64,000 nt of DNA, taken from assembly GCA_027451905.1 (NCBI GenBank), contig DAIDHV010000001.1, positions 581,245 to 645,244 of the forward strand. Reading direction: 5' to 3'. The position numbers and the translations under genes were made by a program. Positions 54,287 to 62,671 of the stretch are shown here, piece after piece. The stretch's first letter is position 1. Each line of letters opens with the position of its first letter. The notes beneath the pieces were generated by a model. It searched no databases, was not told the DNA's origin, and worked only from the letters and a program-made list of their open reading frames with translations. Source of the DNA: Armatimonadota bacterium. Its GTDB lineage: Bacteria; Armatimonadota; Fimbriimonadia; Fimbriimonadales; Fimbriimonadaceae.

Positions 54287-54876
54287 GCGTTTTTATCCTT
54301 GGCCTTTGGTTTCTGATCGGCCGTACCCACCACTTGGGCATCAATTTCAAAATCAGTCTTCTTTTGAGAAGAAGTTGCCTTTTGTTCTGTGAACTTTAAG
54401 GTCACGTTGGTTAAGCTGTCGCAGTTTTGAAGTCTAAAGACGTAATCTGAAATCAGCGCCTGAGACGTCGAATCTCCGATGAAATTAGCTTCCACTGGCT
54501 GAGTGGGATCGGTTCCTGCCGATCGAATGTTTGTCAGCCACAGACCAGCTGGGGTCTGAGTTGTGAGATGACCCAAAATATCAGACCACTTTGCGGTGAT
54601 GGTTTGGGCATCTTGAAGCGTTTGCAGTTTTGGCTTGAGATCGTCCTCTGCCTTAGAATTGGCTGCAATCTGCTGCTGAAGCGGGTACGTCTTTTCTTGC
54701 TCGCTGTTGAGCTGAGCCAGGTGAGCGCCTTCGCTGCCAGCAAGGTACGAAAGATATCCAAACGACACCACGCCGATAGAAGCAACCGCGGCTGCCCCTA
54801 AAAAGGCGATTCTTGACTGTTTAACGCGCTGCTGAATGGCAAAGCGCTGATCGGCAATAAGGTTAATGAAAGGCAT
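54283..54876 (-). CDS. pilN: PilN-like pilus assembly protein
   Basis: The 197-residue protein begins with the typical PilN opening PFINLIADQRFAIQQR, which in relatives binds PilM. It has one transmembrane helix (FLGAAAVASIGVVSFGYLSYL) and a periplasmic coiled coil plus fimbrial-assembly domain (WSDILGHLTTQTPAGLWLTNI, LISDYVFRLQNCDSLTNV). It starts one base after the pilM stop and overlaps pilO by four bases, so the three are probably made together. Confidence 0.9.
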   Translation of the reverse strand: MPFINLIADQRFAIQQRVKQSRIAFLGAAAVASIGVVSFGYLSYLAGSEGAHLAQLNSEQEKTYPLQQQIAANSKAEDDLKPKLQTLQDAQTITAKWSDILGHLTTQTPAGLWLTNIRSAGTDPTQPVEANFIGDSTSQALISDYVFRLQNCDSLTNVTLKFTEQKATSSQKKTDFEIDAQVVGTADQKPKAKDKNA

Positions 54877-56517
54877 TTAGGCTGCGTCCTCCTCGGAAGG
54901 ATTCGATGGTTCTATATCGGCGGATTTGGGTTTGCCGCCAAAGATGGAAAACTTGGGTTTGCTTGCCTTAGGCGCTGACTCGATCCCGGGTTCAACCTGG
55001 GAAGGAGCCGAGGGCTTTTTGGCAAAAACTGAAAACATCGGCTTTTTGGCCGGCTTAGTTGCTTCCACTTCCTCGCCACTTGCGTCCAAATCTTTGCTCA
55101 GCAACTGCTCGGCTTTATGGGCATGGGGCCGAAAAGCGGCGGGAACTTCTTCTTCTGCCGCCATTGTGGGCATCACTTCGGTTGGCTGAGGAGCTGGTTC
55201 TGCTTGCAAGGTAGGAACTTCAAGAGGGGGAGCCGGCGGCACAATGGCAGGAGGGGCTTCCACGGTGGACGTTTCCAACGCGGCTGAGACTTCTTGGATT
55301 TCTTCAGCTTCAGTCGCCTTCTTAGAGGCTCTCTTCTTGGTGACCTTCTTTGGCGCTTCCACTGCTTCTTCAACCTCGGGCTCGGCTTCTGCCGCCTCTT
55401 CCTGAATAGGTGGCTTGCTTACATTGGCCTTTTCTTTGCCCGCTTTGGCCGCATTCTTTGTTAGAGGCATGCACAATCCCACCGCGGCGGGCCATTCCAA
55501 CCCGTCACTGGCAGAATCTGCCCAAAAGCAATCCTTTTCGAAGATATTGACCTTGCTTGTCAGGATTCCAAGTTTATGGCTCATGTAGATTTCAAGGCCC
55601 TCAAACTTAGAGCCGCCTCCGGTAAGAAGAATGAGATCAATCTGTTTGGTGCCAAGCCCTGTCTGCTGGGTTTGCCAGTAGTTTATCGATCGCCGAATCT
55701 CTCGAAGCATTTCATCCAACTGGGGTTGAATCGTTCGGAGAGGGCGGTTCTCGGCAGGGGCATCTTGCTTAATCAGATCAAGAAGGTTCAACTGGGCTTT
55801 GCCAGCTTCTGCATCTTCGTAGCTGATCTTAAACTGCTTCATCAGGGTTTCGGTAAGATGGATTCCGCCTTGAGGAATGGTTCTTACCATCGCAAGAGTC
55901 CCTTCTGTAATCAGAACCAAATTTGTGATGGTGGCACCGATATCCACGAGAGCTACCGTTTTGGAAGCCCAATCTGGATGAGCGCCCGCTTCGTAAGCGG
56001 CTCTCATTAGGGCAAAAGAAGCAACTTCGACGTTTTCAACTTCAAGGCCGGCGTGTTCACAGGCTTGCAGTCTGCCATCCACCAAATCCTTAGGAGCGGC
56101 CGCGATTAAGACATCCATTTGGTTGTTCTCGGCTTCGCCAACAATTTCAAAATCGATGTAGCTGTCTTCTACTGAATTTGGCACATACCGGCTGGCTTCA
56201 AACCGAATTGACTTCCTGAGTGCCGCTTCCGACATCTTAGGCATCCGAACCGGACGCACCACCATTGTGCTACCGCTGACTCCGATCGAGGCTGCCGTGG
56301 CACCAATGTGATTACTCTTAAGGAGGTCTTTGATCACAAGACCAAGGACAGGCGGGTCAATGACCACTCCATCCTTGATTGTTTCTTTGGGAGTGGGAGT
56401 TTGTCCGAATTTGATCAATTTCCAGCCGCTTGGTGTTTTTTCAAGCTGGACCGCTTTGATGGTGTGGTGGCCCAAATCGAGGCCGACGTATTGATGTTTG
56501 GCAAAAAGGCCTTTCAT
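54877..56517 (-). CDS. pilM: PilM-like pilus assembly protein with long acidic tail
   Basis: PilM is a cytoplasmic actin-like protein that binds PilN. Residues 1-350 show the fold: VGLDLGHHTIKAVQLEK, MPKMSEAALRKSIRFEASRY, ALVDIGATITNLVLI and LLTGGGSKFEGLEIYMSHKLG. The remaining 190 residues form an Ala/Glu/Pro/Lys-rich, probably unfolded tail (from about TKNAAKAG onward) that ordinary PilM proteins lack; it contains two similar segments, PMFSVFAKKP and PKFSIFGGKP. The tail could contact other operon products. It overlaps the HTH gene by four bases. Confidence 0.92.
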   Translation of the reverse strand: MKGLFAKHQYVGLDLGHHTIKAVQLEKTPSGWKLIKFGQTPTPKETIKDGVVIDPPVLGLVIKDLLKSNHIGATAASIGVSGSTMVVRPVRMPKMSEAALRKSIRFEASRYVPNSVEDSYIDFEIVGEAENNQMDVLIAAAPKDLVDGRLQACEHAGLEVENVEVASFALMRAAYEAGAHPDWASKTVALVDIGATITNLVLITEGTLAMVRTIPQGGIHLTETLMKQFKISYEDAEAGKAQLNLLDLIKQDAPAENRPLRTIQPQLDEMLREIRRSINYWQTQQTGLGTKQIDLILLTGGGSKFEGLEIYMSHKLGILTSKVNIFEKDCFWADSASDGLEWPAAVGLCMPLTKNAAKAGKEKANVSKPPIQEEAAEAEPEVEEAVEAPKKVTKKRASKKATEAEEIQEVSAALETSTVEAPPAIVPPAPPLEVPTLQAEPAPQPTEVMPTMAAEEEVPAAFRPHAHKAEQLLSKDLDASGEEVEATKPAKKPMFSVFAKKPSAPSQVEPGIESAPKASKPKFSIFGGKPKSADIEPSNPSEEDAA

Positions 56518-56981
56518 AGTAATTCCTTTCCGGGTGTTGTTTCTGAAACATGGTGGCTATTGAGCCACTCTTCAAGGGCAGAATGAGAAAATCTCCACTT
56601 CCCTTCGATAGCAAAGGCAGGTAGCTTCTTCTCGATAGCAAGCTGCTCAACCGTATTGAGAGGCAGCCGTAAAAAGGATGCGGCTTCTCTTAAAGTCAGC
56701 ACGCTATGCTGAGTTTTGACAACCGCACTGAGCAAAGCACTAAGCTGCTCGGGAGCAAGAAAGAGTTCAATGCGCAGGAAGTTGCCAAATGTGGCCGGAG
56801 AAGATTCGGTCATTTCCGAACTGGCTCCAAGCTGGATATTGGGGGTTGACATTGTTGTACTAGCGGCGGGTGCGCTCGCCTCCTTAGGTTCGTAGGGAAA
56901 ATGAATGGTCTCTGTAGCTGCGGCGCGAGGTTGAGATTCCAACTGGCCAGCCGCTTGGCGAATGGCGTCGGCTAAATTCAT
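56514..56981 (-). CDS. Excisionase/MerR-like helix-turn-helix protein
   Basis: The 155-residue protein has a disordered N-terminal half and a C-terminal excisionase-type HTH: VLTLREAASFLRLPLNTVEQ, then KKLPAFAIEGKWRFSHSALEEWL. Such domains bind DNA as regulators or recombination directionality factors. Here it sits inside the pilus operon with four-base overlaps on both sides, so a role tied to the pilus genes is more likely than one in phage excision. Whether it binds DNA or PilM-type partners is unknown. Confidence 0.85.
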   Translation of the reverse strand: MNLADAIRQAAGQLESQPRAAATETIHFPYEPKEASAPAASTTMSTPNIQLGASSEMTESSPATFGNFLRIELFLAPEQLSALLSAVVKTQHSVLTLREAASFLRLPLNTVEQLAIEKKLPAFAIEGKWRFSHSALEEWLNSHHVSETTPGKELL

Positions 56982-57799
56982 GCAGCCTCCTCAACACCCT
57001 GGTATTCCAGAACAACCTGGTGCATCAAAAATCCATCAATGGATTTTTCTTTGCGCACGTAGGCATACATCATGGCGTTATCCGCCAATTGGCTTGTAAG
57101 CCTTGGAATGCCCTTGGAGAACTTGTGCATCTCGTAGATTGCGTCTGGTGTGAATGGGCTTTGCTCTTCGGAGTATCCCGCCACTCTTAGTCGGTAAAGA
57201 AGCATGTCTGCAACCTCGGTAGTATCCAAAGGGCGTAGGTATTGTCGGATCGCCATTCTTTGCTCTAAGGCAGGAACCTTGGCGAGTTTCTTTTTCATCT
57301 CAAGCTGACCAAGCAGCAAAAGGGAGATCAAGAATTGATCGTTCATCTGACAGTTCAGCAAAAGGCGGAGTTCTTCTAGAGTCCCGGTTGAGCGAATCAA
57401 ATGGGCCTCATCAACCATCAGCACAACTCTTTGGCCCAGCTCGTAAAACCGGATCAGGTGGTTATGCAGATCCTGAACAAGCACTTGACGATTCTTAGAA
57501 GTGCTGGGTTTGCCAAGCTGCTCCAAGATTTCATGAAGAATCTGCACGGGGGTTAATATGGGGTTGACAATCAGTACCACCTTATGCTCAACTGGGTTAA
57601 GCAGCTCTAAAAGCTTGCGGCTTACTGTGGTTTTGCCAAGACCGATGTCTCCGCAAAGCATCGCCGCTCCCTTGTTGCGCATGATCGCATAATGAAGCAT
57701 TGTGAGTGCGTCCTCATGAGCCCGGCTGAGGTACAAAAACCGCGGATCGGGTGTCAAGCTGAAGGGTTGTTCGTTAAGTCCCCAATATTGTTCGTACAT
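56978..57799 (-). CDS. ExeA/GspA-like AAA ATPase
   Basis: The 273-residue protein matches the ExeA/GspA family, which in Aeromonas helps insert the secretin through peptidoglycan. It has the opening YWGLNEQPFSLTPDPRFLYLS, Walker A GDIGLGKTT, Walker B VVLMVDEAHL, a sensor-1 region (LISLLLLGQLEM) and LRPLDTTEVADMLLYRL. The classical GspA periplasmic peptidoglycan-binding part and membrane helix are absent; this is the ATPase module alone. As first gene of the operon it may couple energy to assembly of the PilM-Q complex. Start 57799 (MYEQYWG) matches the family. Confidence 0.92.
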   Translation of the reverse strand: MYEQYWGLNEQPFSLTPDPRFLYLSRAHEDALTMLHYAIMRNKGAAMLCGDIGLGKTTVSRKLLELLNPVEHKVVLIVNPILTPVQILHEILEQLGKPSTSKNRQVLVQDLHNHLIRFYELGQRVVLMVDEAHLIRSTGTLEELRLLLNCQMNDQFLISLLLLGQLEMKKKLAKVPALEQRMAIRQYLRPLDTTEVADMLLYRLRVAGYSEEQSPFTPDAIYEMHKFSKGIPRLTSQLADNAMMYAYVRKEKSIDGFLMHQVVLEYQGVEEAA

Positions 57800-57913
57800 A
57801 AATTAATGGTCTCCGTGCAGGATGCCTGGTAAAAGTGTCGGGAAACTTTATCATCAACCTTAGGTTTTTAACTCAACCAAAAATGTTTTTCAGTTACGGG
57901 TAACACTTTCCTG

Positions 57914-58936
57914 ATGACATTTGCCCAGCGTCCAAATGCAACTGTTCCATCCAAGAAGTATTTGGGGCTTGGCGTTCTTGCTGGTATTTTGATCCTAGCT
58001 TTGCTCATCCATATTGGGCTAGGAAGCGCCCTCAATATCAGCCCTCTCAAGGTTCTTCAATCCCTATTAGAAGGACCGAACGGACATGGAACTGATCATT
58101 TTGTGGTTTGGACGTTAAGGCTGCCGCGCGCGATTGGATGCGTGGTGGTGGGGATGCTGCTAGCAGGGGCTGGCTCTGCCTTTCAAGCCATCTTCCGAAA
58201 CCCCTTGGCGGACCCTTACATCTTGGGCACATCGTCTGGCGCTGCAGTGGGAGGAGTTGTCTCCATCATTATTGGCCTAAGCTGGGCATGGGACGGACTT
58301 TCTACCCCTGCCTTTGCCTTTGCAGGAGGGATGGGATCGCTGATCTTGGTTCTTGCGATTGCTCGGCGCCGAGGATCGGTGGAATCGAATCGGCTTTTGC
58401 TGGCAGGAGTCTTAGTCGGAGCCTTGCTTTCTGCCCTCATGGCCCTTTGCCTGTACCTAGCGGGGCAAGACACCAATCAGGTTACAAGATGGCTGCTAGG
58501 CAGTGTCGACCCCATGTTTTGGGGACGCATCGGAGTCATGACCGCGGTTTTACTGATCTGCGGAACTTGGTTGATTGCTCGATCTAGAATCCTCAATAGT
58601 CTTGCGATGGGAGAAGATGCGTCGTCTCGGCTCGGAGTCAATGTAAAAAGAGTTCGATTTGAAGTGCTGCTGGCGGGGGCACTTATGACCTCGGCTGCGG
58701 TTGGGTCTACCGGCATTATTCCCTTTGTAGGGTTGGCTGCCCCTCACATTTCCAGGAGAACGCTTGGGGTTGATTGGAGGTTCTCTTTGCCAGGATCTAT
58801 GCTGATTGGCGCCATTATTTTGCTCTTTTCTGATGCACTTGGCTCTCGGATTGTCTCCGATGGCCTGCCGGTCGGGGTGGTGACGGCACTCTTAGGCGCC
58901 CCTGTCTTGATTTCGGTCCTTGGCAAAAGCGGTTAA
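57914..58936 (+). CDS. FecCD-family ABC transporter permease (iron-siderophore/cobalamin type)
   Basis: The 340-residue protein has about ten hydrophobic helices and the FecCD/BtuC signatures TLRLPRAIGCVVVGMLLAGAG, FQAIFRNPLADPYILGTSSGA and FVGLAAPHISRR, the last being the coupling region for the ATPase. It would import iron-siderophore, heme or vitamin B12. No ATP-binding subunit or binding protein gene lies next to it in the window, so its partners are elsewhere or it is an orphan. It diverges from the pil operon with 114 bp between starts. Confidence 0.92.
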   Translation: MTFAQRPNATVPSKKYLGLGVLAGILILALLIHIGLGSALNISPLKVLQSLLEGPNGHGTDHFVVWTLRLPRAIGCVVVGMLLAGAGSAFQAIFRNPLADPYILGTSSGAAVGGVVSIIIGLSWAWDGLSTPAFAFAGGMGSLILVLAIARRRGSVESNRLLLAGVLVGALLSALMALCLYLAGQDTNQVTRWLLGSVDPMFWGRIGVMTAVLLICGTWLIARSRILNSLAMGEDASSRLGVNVKRVRFEVLLAGALMTSAAVGSTGIIPFVGLAAPHISRRTLGVDWRFSLPGSMLIGAIILLFSDALGSRIVSDGLPVGVVTALLGAPVLISVLGKSG

Positions 58937-59254
58937 ATCGCCAAAGTCCTCAATTTAACCTGCGGCTTCCGTCAATAATGGGGACCAGCCACTACTATGG
59001 AAAAGGTGTTGGCTGACAGCAACAAAGCGAGAAGCCTTGTCACCTTCCTTGCAAGGCTAGCAACCTGATGCTCAATTGTAATACGCACTCTTAGCATAAA
59101 TCTTTAATTTTAAGGAACGTTGTTCGCCTGGTCAGGGAATGTAACCCCGCTCGGTCACTTTTTTTCGCCATCTTTCCTATTCTCTTACATGCACCTGGTA
59201 CGTTTCACAAGAGTTCAAGGAGCTGCCTACTGTACGTTCGAACAGAAAAGGTTC
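58937..59254. other. Non-coding gap at the border of the accessory region
   Basis: No convincing gene is present; a plus-strand frame at 59120-59392 lies mostly antisense to the next gene. One imperfectly spaced hairpin, agccttg with caaggct near 59035-59060, is seen. Base composition becomes less regular from here to the right edge. Confidence 0.5.
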
Positions 59255-59728
59255 TTAATTGTTAGAGTTATGGGCCATCAGCAGCTGCCTAACGATCATG
59301 CGGCAATCCTCGCAAAGCTTGCCCTTAGCCAGCAAGGGCAACGAGTCAGCTATTCTGATGAGATTTGGCAAGCACTCAGATTTTCGACGTAATAAGCTAT
59401 TTATAAATAGTTCTGCGGCTCGTTGCCCTTCGGTGATTACTAACAACTCAGCAAGTCTTACTGCAATTTCAAGGTCTCCACTTTTGGCAATTCGCTGTGC
59501 CCGATCGGCGCACTGCAGCGCCACTCGAAACTCACCAAATTCGCAAACACAAAGTGCCAGCCTTAACCAAGAAGGTGGTTTTTCGGGGCTGCAGGCAACG
59601 ATTGCGATCGCAATATAAAGCCGTTCGCGTTTTGTTCGAGGTGAAATTCGTGTGCTTGCACTTAGCTCCTCCCACTTCTGACGTATTTCCTCCTTAGTTC
59701 CGACCAAATTTGGGCGAAGAGTTACCAT
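59255..59728 (-). CDS. Small TPR-like helical protein
   Basis: From ATG 59728 (MVTLRPNLVG), preceded by an AGGTG ribosome site, the product has about 157 residues. It is mostly alpha-helical with TPR-like pairs: WLRLALCVCEFGEFRVALQCADRA and DLEIAVRLAELLVITEGQRAAELF. Cysteines are frequent. A longer frame from GTG 59779 adds 17 residues. It resembles part of the larger TPR protein upstream (WTELGDHLVQ...EVALECARRA), so the two may share origin. In RHS islands such proteins can be immunity or accessory factors, but that is speculation here. Confidence 0.65.
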   Translation of the reverse strand: MVTLRPNLVGTKEEIRQKWEELSASTRISPRTKRERLYIAIAIVACSPEKPPSWLRLALCVCEFGEFRVALQCADRAQRIAKSGDLEIAVRLAELLVITEGQRAAELFINSLLRRKSECLPNLIRIADSLPLLAKGKLCEDCRMIVRQLLMAHNSNN

Positions 59729-59825
59729 TGGACACCTGACTTTTGTTCTTTGCCTGCCGCTTGCACATGAGGTAGGCACCAGTCAACAAAGGCTTTCGAA
59801 TAAATGGACTGTCTATTCCCAGAAA

Positions 59826-60752
59826 TCATAACGCTTCCTGATTATCTTGTGCGAGAGAAGGTCGATATACTAACTCGACCCATAGGTATTGCTCCGTTCG
59901 CTCAATAAATGGATTTTGAGGGTCGAGCTGTCGGCACTTTTCAAGCAGAACGCGTGCAGATTCTTCGTCTTCTTCATAGTACAGGGTTGCTACTGCAAGC
60001 GCACACATGACCGGTACCGAGTCGGGATACCTCTTTAGATACTTCCGAGCAAATGCTAGAGCAAACTCCGGGTACGTGGAAAAGAAGAGGGAGTCCACTA
60101 ATACGGACGCAGTAAACTCGTCCTCCTTGTCCAGGGCCCTCGCACGTCGCGCACACTCAAGTGCCACTTCGTATTCGCCCGGTCCCTGAACAAGATGATC
60201 TCCCAATTCTGTCCATGATTTCGCATTCGCTGCCTTCTCCGCGACCCCGCCTAAAAGTTCGAAAACTCCCTCAAAATTCGGTCCCTTATCGCGGTAAGGG
60301 TCCATAAGTTTCTCCTGCAACCTTTCATCGAGCAGTTCAAGGAGGCTGTCGTCTGGCTCCTTGCTTATAGCTAAGGCTTCGCGCATTGTTGCCACGACCT
60401 CATCCTCATCTGTGTCTATCCTATACTTGCAGTGAGCCAGCTCACCAAGCACTAGAGGGCTCTGAGGAAACCTCTTTAAAAATCGTTTTGCAAAAGAAAT
60501 AGCTTTGTCATTCTCATCCAGTTCTGAGAGACAATCAACGATTGCCTGGGCAATATCTTCTGAGTTGTTTTCAATCCTCCAAGACCTTTGTAAGCATTCA
60601 AGGGCAATTTCTTCCTCGCCTAGATACATGAAGGTATATCCTAATCGGTACCAACTTCTTTCATTCGATGGAGATGCGGCCGCACAGGCAATCAATGGAA
60701 AGATGCCTTTGACCCACTCGGACGCCGAGCCTAGTTCCGACTCAACCCACAA
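59826..60752 (-). CDS. TPR-repeat protein, possibly truncated at the start
   Basis: The 308-residue frame has several TPR units (SWYRLGYTFMYLGEEEIALECL, WTELGDHLVQGPGEYEVALECA, PVMCALAVATLYYEEDEESARVLL). The first usable start is TTG 60752, but the frame is open for 33 codons further upstream and reads like protein there (EEKVIQTVKSGYGAPLTSHY). A strong GAGGAG lies at 60822-60827, six bases before an ATA codon at 60815-60813, where a start would be expected. Either ATA is used or an original ATG has been lost. Function unknown. Confidence 0.75.
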   Translation of the reverse strand: MWVESELGSASEWVKGIFPLIACAAASPSNERSWYRLGYTFMYLGEEEIALECLQRSWRIENNSEDIAQAIVDCLSELDENDKAISFAKRFLKRFPQSPLVLGELAHCKYRIDTDEDEVVATMREALAISKEPDDSLLELLDERLQEKLMDPYRDKGPNFEGVFELLGGVAEKAANAKSWTELGDHLVQGPGEYEVALECARRARALDKEDEFTASVLVDSLFFSTYPEFALAFARKYLKRYPDSVPVMCALAVATLYYEEDEESARVLLEKCRQLDPQNPFIERTEQYLWVELVYRPSLAQDNQEAL

Positions 60753-61097
60753 GTCTTCCCATTCATCATAATGGCTCGTTAGCGGGGCTCCGTATCCCGA
60801 TTTTACAGTCTGTATGACTTTCTCCTCAATATCTTCGGAAAATAGAGATATTTAGACCTTACCACGGCTCTTGTGGCATCAACTCCACCTCGGCGACTAA
60901 CATGGCTTTCATAGCCCTTTGATTGCCAATTCTTATATCTAACCAATTATAGCGGAATCTATTAGAAAGAGCAAAAAAGGAAAAGTTATAACGCGCATGA
61001 CAAAACTGCCCCAAACCAGTTCACTAGGATTATGCAATTTCTCGTAAGTCTGCACCTAAATTCCCATCTTTGGGGGGGATTTTTTGCGAGACGATAC
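60753..61097. other. AT-rich stretch upstream of the TPR gene
   Basis: Apart from the 33-codon open extension of the TPR frame (down to a stop near 60852), I see no gene in these 345 bp. The stretch 60940-61080 is AT-rich and holds no repeat I can define. It probably contains the minus-strand promoter of the TPR genes. Confidence 0.5.
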
Positions 61098-61406
61098 TCA
61101 CAGCGGAGAATTTTTGGCGGGTCTTAATTTGAAATTTGCTTGAAGTTTTGTTCCGGAATTTTGAATAAGCTGCCATGCACTACAAGCCTCACCCTTGATC
61201 CCTCTCCAAATCCCATTTGGAGAGGGAGGTAATTCTTTGCTTGCAAAGGGTCGAATGGGAAAATTCCTTAAGTCCTTCTCTGTGATTAGCTTAGGAATCT
61301 GGTGATTCGCTTGTAATGAATCATCCGAAAGAAAGAGACTCATCGCAATCCCGCAACCAGTGTTATCGACCCTGAACACACCTCTATTATAAGTCAAATT
61401 ATCCAT
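61098..61406 (-). pseudogene. Remnant of an orphan RHS-tip leader
   Basis: The first 55 residues (YNRGVFRVDNTGCGIAMSLF, then LRNFPIRPFASKEL) correspond to the N-terminal leader of the RHS fragment at 61900-62589 (YNRGVFKVDNTGFKIAMSFF, LKNCLIRPFGPP). Where that protein continues into the RHS core, this frame instead runs into the palindromic repeat at 61200-61226 and then unrelated sequence, ending without any RHS motif. I read it as a decayed third cassette in the array. Confidence 0.65.
61200..61226. repeat. Palindromic repeat with perfect 12-bp stem
   Basis: The arms ccctctccaaat and atttggagaggg are exact complements around ccc. The ttggagagg core also occurs at about 9437. The repeat marks the point where the RHS-leader homology ends, so it may have been inserted there or have mediated a deletion. 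Confidence 0.75.
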
Positions 61407-61718
61407 TGGATGGAAGTTATTCCCGCATTTTCTTGGCTAGCTGACAAAGCTCGGCAAGGTCCTCAAGGAATCCGGAATCCTGAACTTTGCCTTAAGGCCC
61501 GCTTCACTTCAGCAGTTTACAGATTGCCCACCCCTATCCCTGCCCTTTCCCCTCCCGAATCCAAGCCAATCGAAAGTTGCAAACTTAAGATTCGGAAGGG
61601 GCAAGGATTTACTGAAGTTTGCCTCGTTGCTGACGGGGCAAACTTCGCAGCGTAGCTGACGACCACAAGAGGTCAATACGGACATTGACCATTGATCATC
61701 AAGAGGAAGACCAGCCAC
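61407..61718. other. Non-coding gap with imperfect inverted repeats
   Basis: A short plus-strand open frame has no coding character. The segment 61500-61660 is an imperfect long inverted arrangement, for example cctcccgaatcc around 61550 against gattcggaagggg around 61590, and cttcagcagtttac against tactgaagtttgc. It resembles a degenerated mobile or REP-type element. Confidence 0.45.
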
Positions 61719-61886
61719 TTAATGTGTAGGTCTCTTGAATACAATAATGCCAACGGAAATGATCACACTTAAGAACATCATTCCGGACGCCAATGCCCGT
61801 GCCCAGACAGGCATCTTTTTCGCTGCCAAAAGTATCGTGATCCCGCACACTATTTGAACAAAATCCACTGCGACAGGAATTAGCAA
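61719..61886 (-). CDS. 55-aa two-helix membrane protein, putative RHS-tip immunity protein
   Basis: This small frame starts with TTG at 61886, 13 bases after the stop of the RHS-tip gene at 61900-62589, with a gggtgg ribosome-site-like stretch before it, and ends at TAA 61719. It encodes two hydrophobic helices (residues about 2-22, PVAVDFVQIVCGITILLAA, and 31-50, ALASGMMFLSVIISVGIIVF) joined by KKMPVWAR and ending KRPTH. The position directly after an RHS tip with a hydrophobic toxin-like domain is where an immunity gene is expected. GTG at 61868 is an alternative start. Its reality rests on context and hydrophobicity only. Confidence 0.5.
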   Translation of the reverse strand: MLIPVAVDFVQIVCGITILLAAKKMPVWARALASGMMFLSVIISVGIIVFKRPTH

Positions 61887-61899
61887 TTAAGGACCACCC

Positions 61900-62589
61900 T
61901 TAGAAGAGGTCATTAATGCCCCCCGCGTCATCCCAAAGGCAAAGCACACCACAAACAGCAGCCTCAGCGGCCATTGCTAAAACCGCTACCGCCCCGATTC
62001 CGGCAAACATACTTTCGGTGATGTCCGAGTCCAGTGCAACTGCAATATTCCTCCCGACGCTTCCCATTTGGTTCAATACTTGAATACCCAGTACCAACAA
62101 TACGGCACCAGTTTCGATCGGTCCGCACAATCCAAGTCCAGTAGCAACCACCGCGCAAGTACCTCCCAGAATTGCCCAAAATAATTGTGCAGGAGTTGGG
62201 TCCTTCCCTGAGGAATCTGCAAACCAAGTTGGCTGGTCTATCGCATATTCAAACCAATTGCTGCCCTGCTTATCCGGGTCCTCGCTGATGAACCTACCTG
62301 ATGTGGGTTCATAGTACCTAGCCCGCATGTAAATGAGGCCGGATTCATCATCCTGAACATGACCCAAGTTGGCGCAGTAGGGACCTTTAGGATCACCAGA
62401 GCAATCCTTCTCTAGCTCTGCTGTAGGAGGTGGCCCGAAGGGTCGGATGAGGCAATTCTTTAAATCCGCGTTTGGGTTCAGCTGAGGGTTTTGGAACGTT
62501 GCCTGCAAAGTATCGTCCAGACCAAAGAAACTCATCGCTATCTTGAAACCCGTGTTATCGACCTTGAACACGCCTCTATTATAAGCCAA
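61900..62589 (-). CDS. Orphan RHS-core fragment with hydrophobic C-terminal tip
   Basis: The 229-residue frame (TTG start 62589, one codon after a stop) has a leader of 62 residues and an RHS repeat-associated core at about 63-117 (SGDPKGPYCANLGHVQDDES, LIYMRARYYEP, GRFISEDPD). A variable tip of about 110 residues follows, with three hydrophobic stretches near 136-154, 159-174 and 194-217. The core is nearly the same as that of the frame at 63209-64000, but the tip is unrelated. This is the usual form of a displaced RHS C-terminal cassette that can be recombined onto a full RHS gene. A pore-forming or membrane-acting tip is inferred from hydrophobicity. Confidence 0.75.
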   Translation of the reverse strand: MAYNRGVFKVDNTGFKIAMSFFGLDDTLQATFQNPQLNPNADLKNCLIRPFGPPPTAELEKDCSGDPKGPYCANLGHVQDDESGLIYMRARYYEPTSGRFISEDPDKQGSNWFEYAIDQPTWFADSSGKDPTPAQLFWAILGGTCAVVATGLGLCGPIETGAVLLVLGIQVLNQMGSVGRNIAVALDSDITESMFAGIGAVAVLAMAAEAAVCGVLCLWDDAGGINDLF

Positions 62590-62671
62590 CTCTTATTTTT
62601 AGAATTGCACATAACCTGTCCCAATAGATTGGCCGATTTAGGATGTTAAAATAGCCTCCTCTGTGTGTCGA

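Noticed and set aside
59120..59392. 90-aa plus-strand frame
   Set aside because: It lies largely antisense to the TPR-like gene and shows no domain.
61410..61655. 81-aa plus-strand frame
   Set aside because: It overlaps imperfect inverted repeats and has no support.
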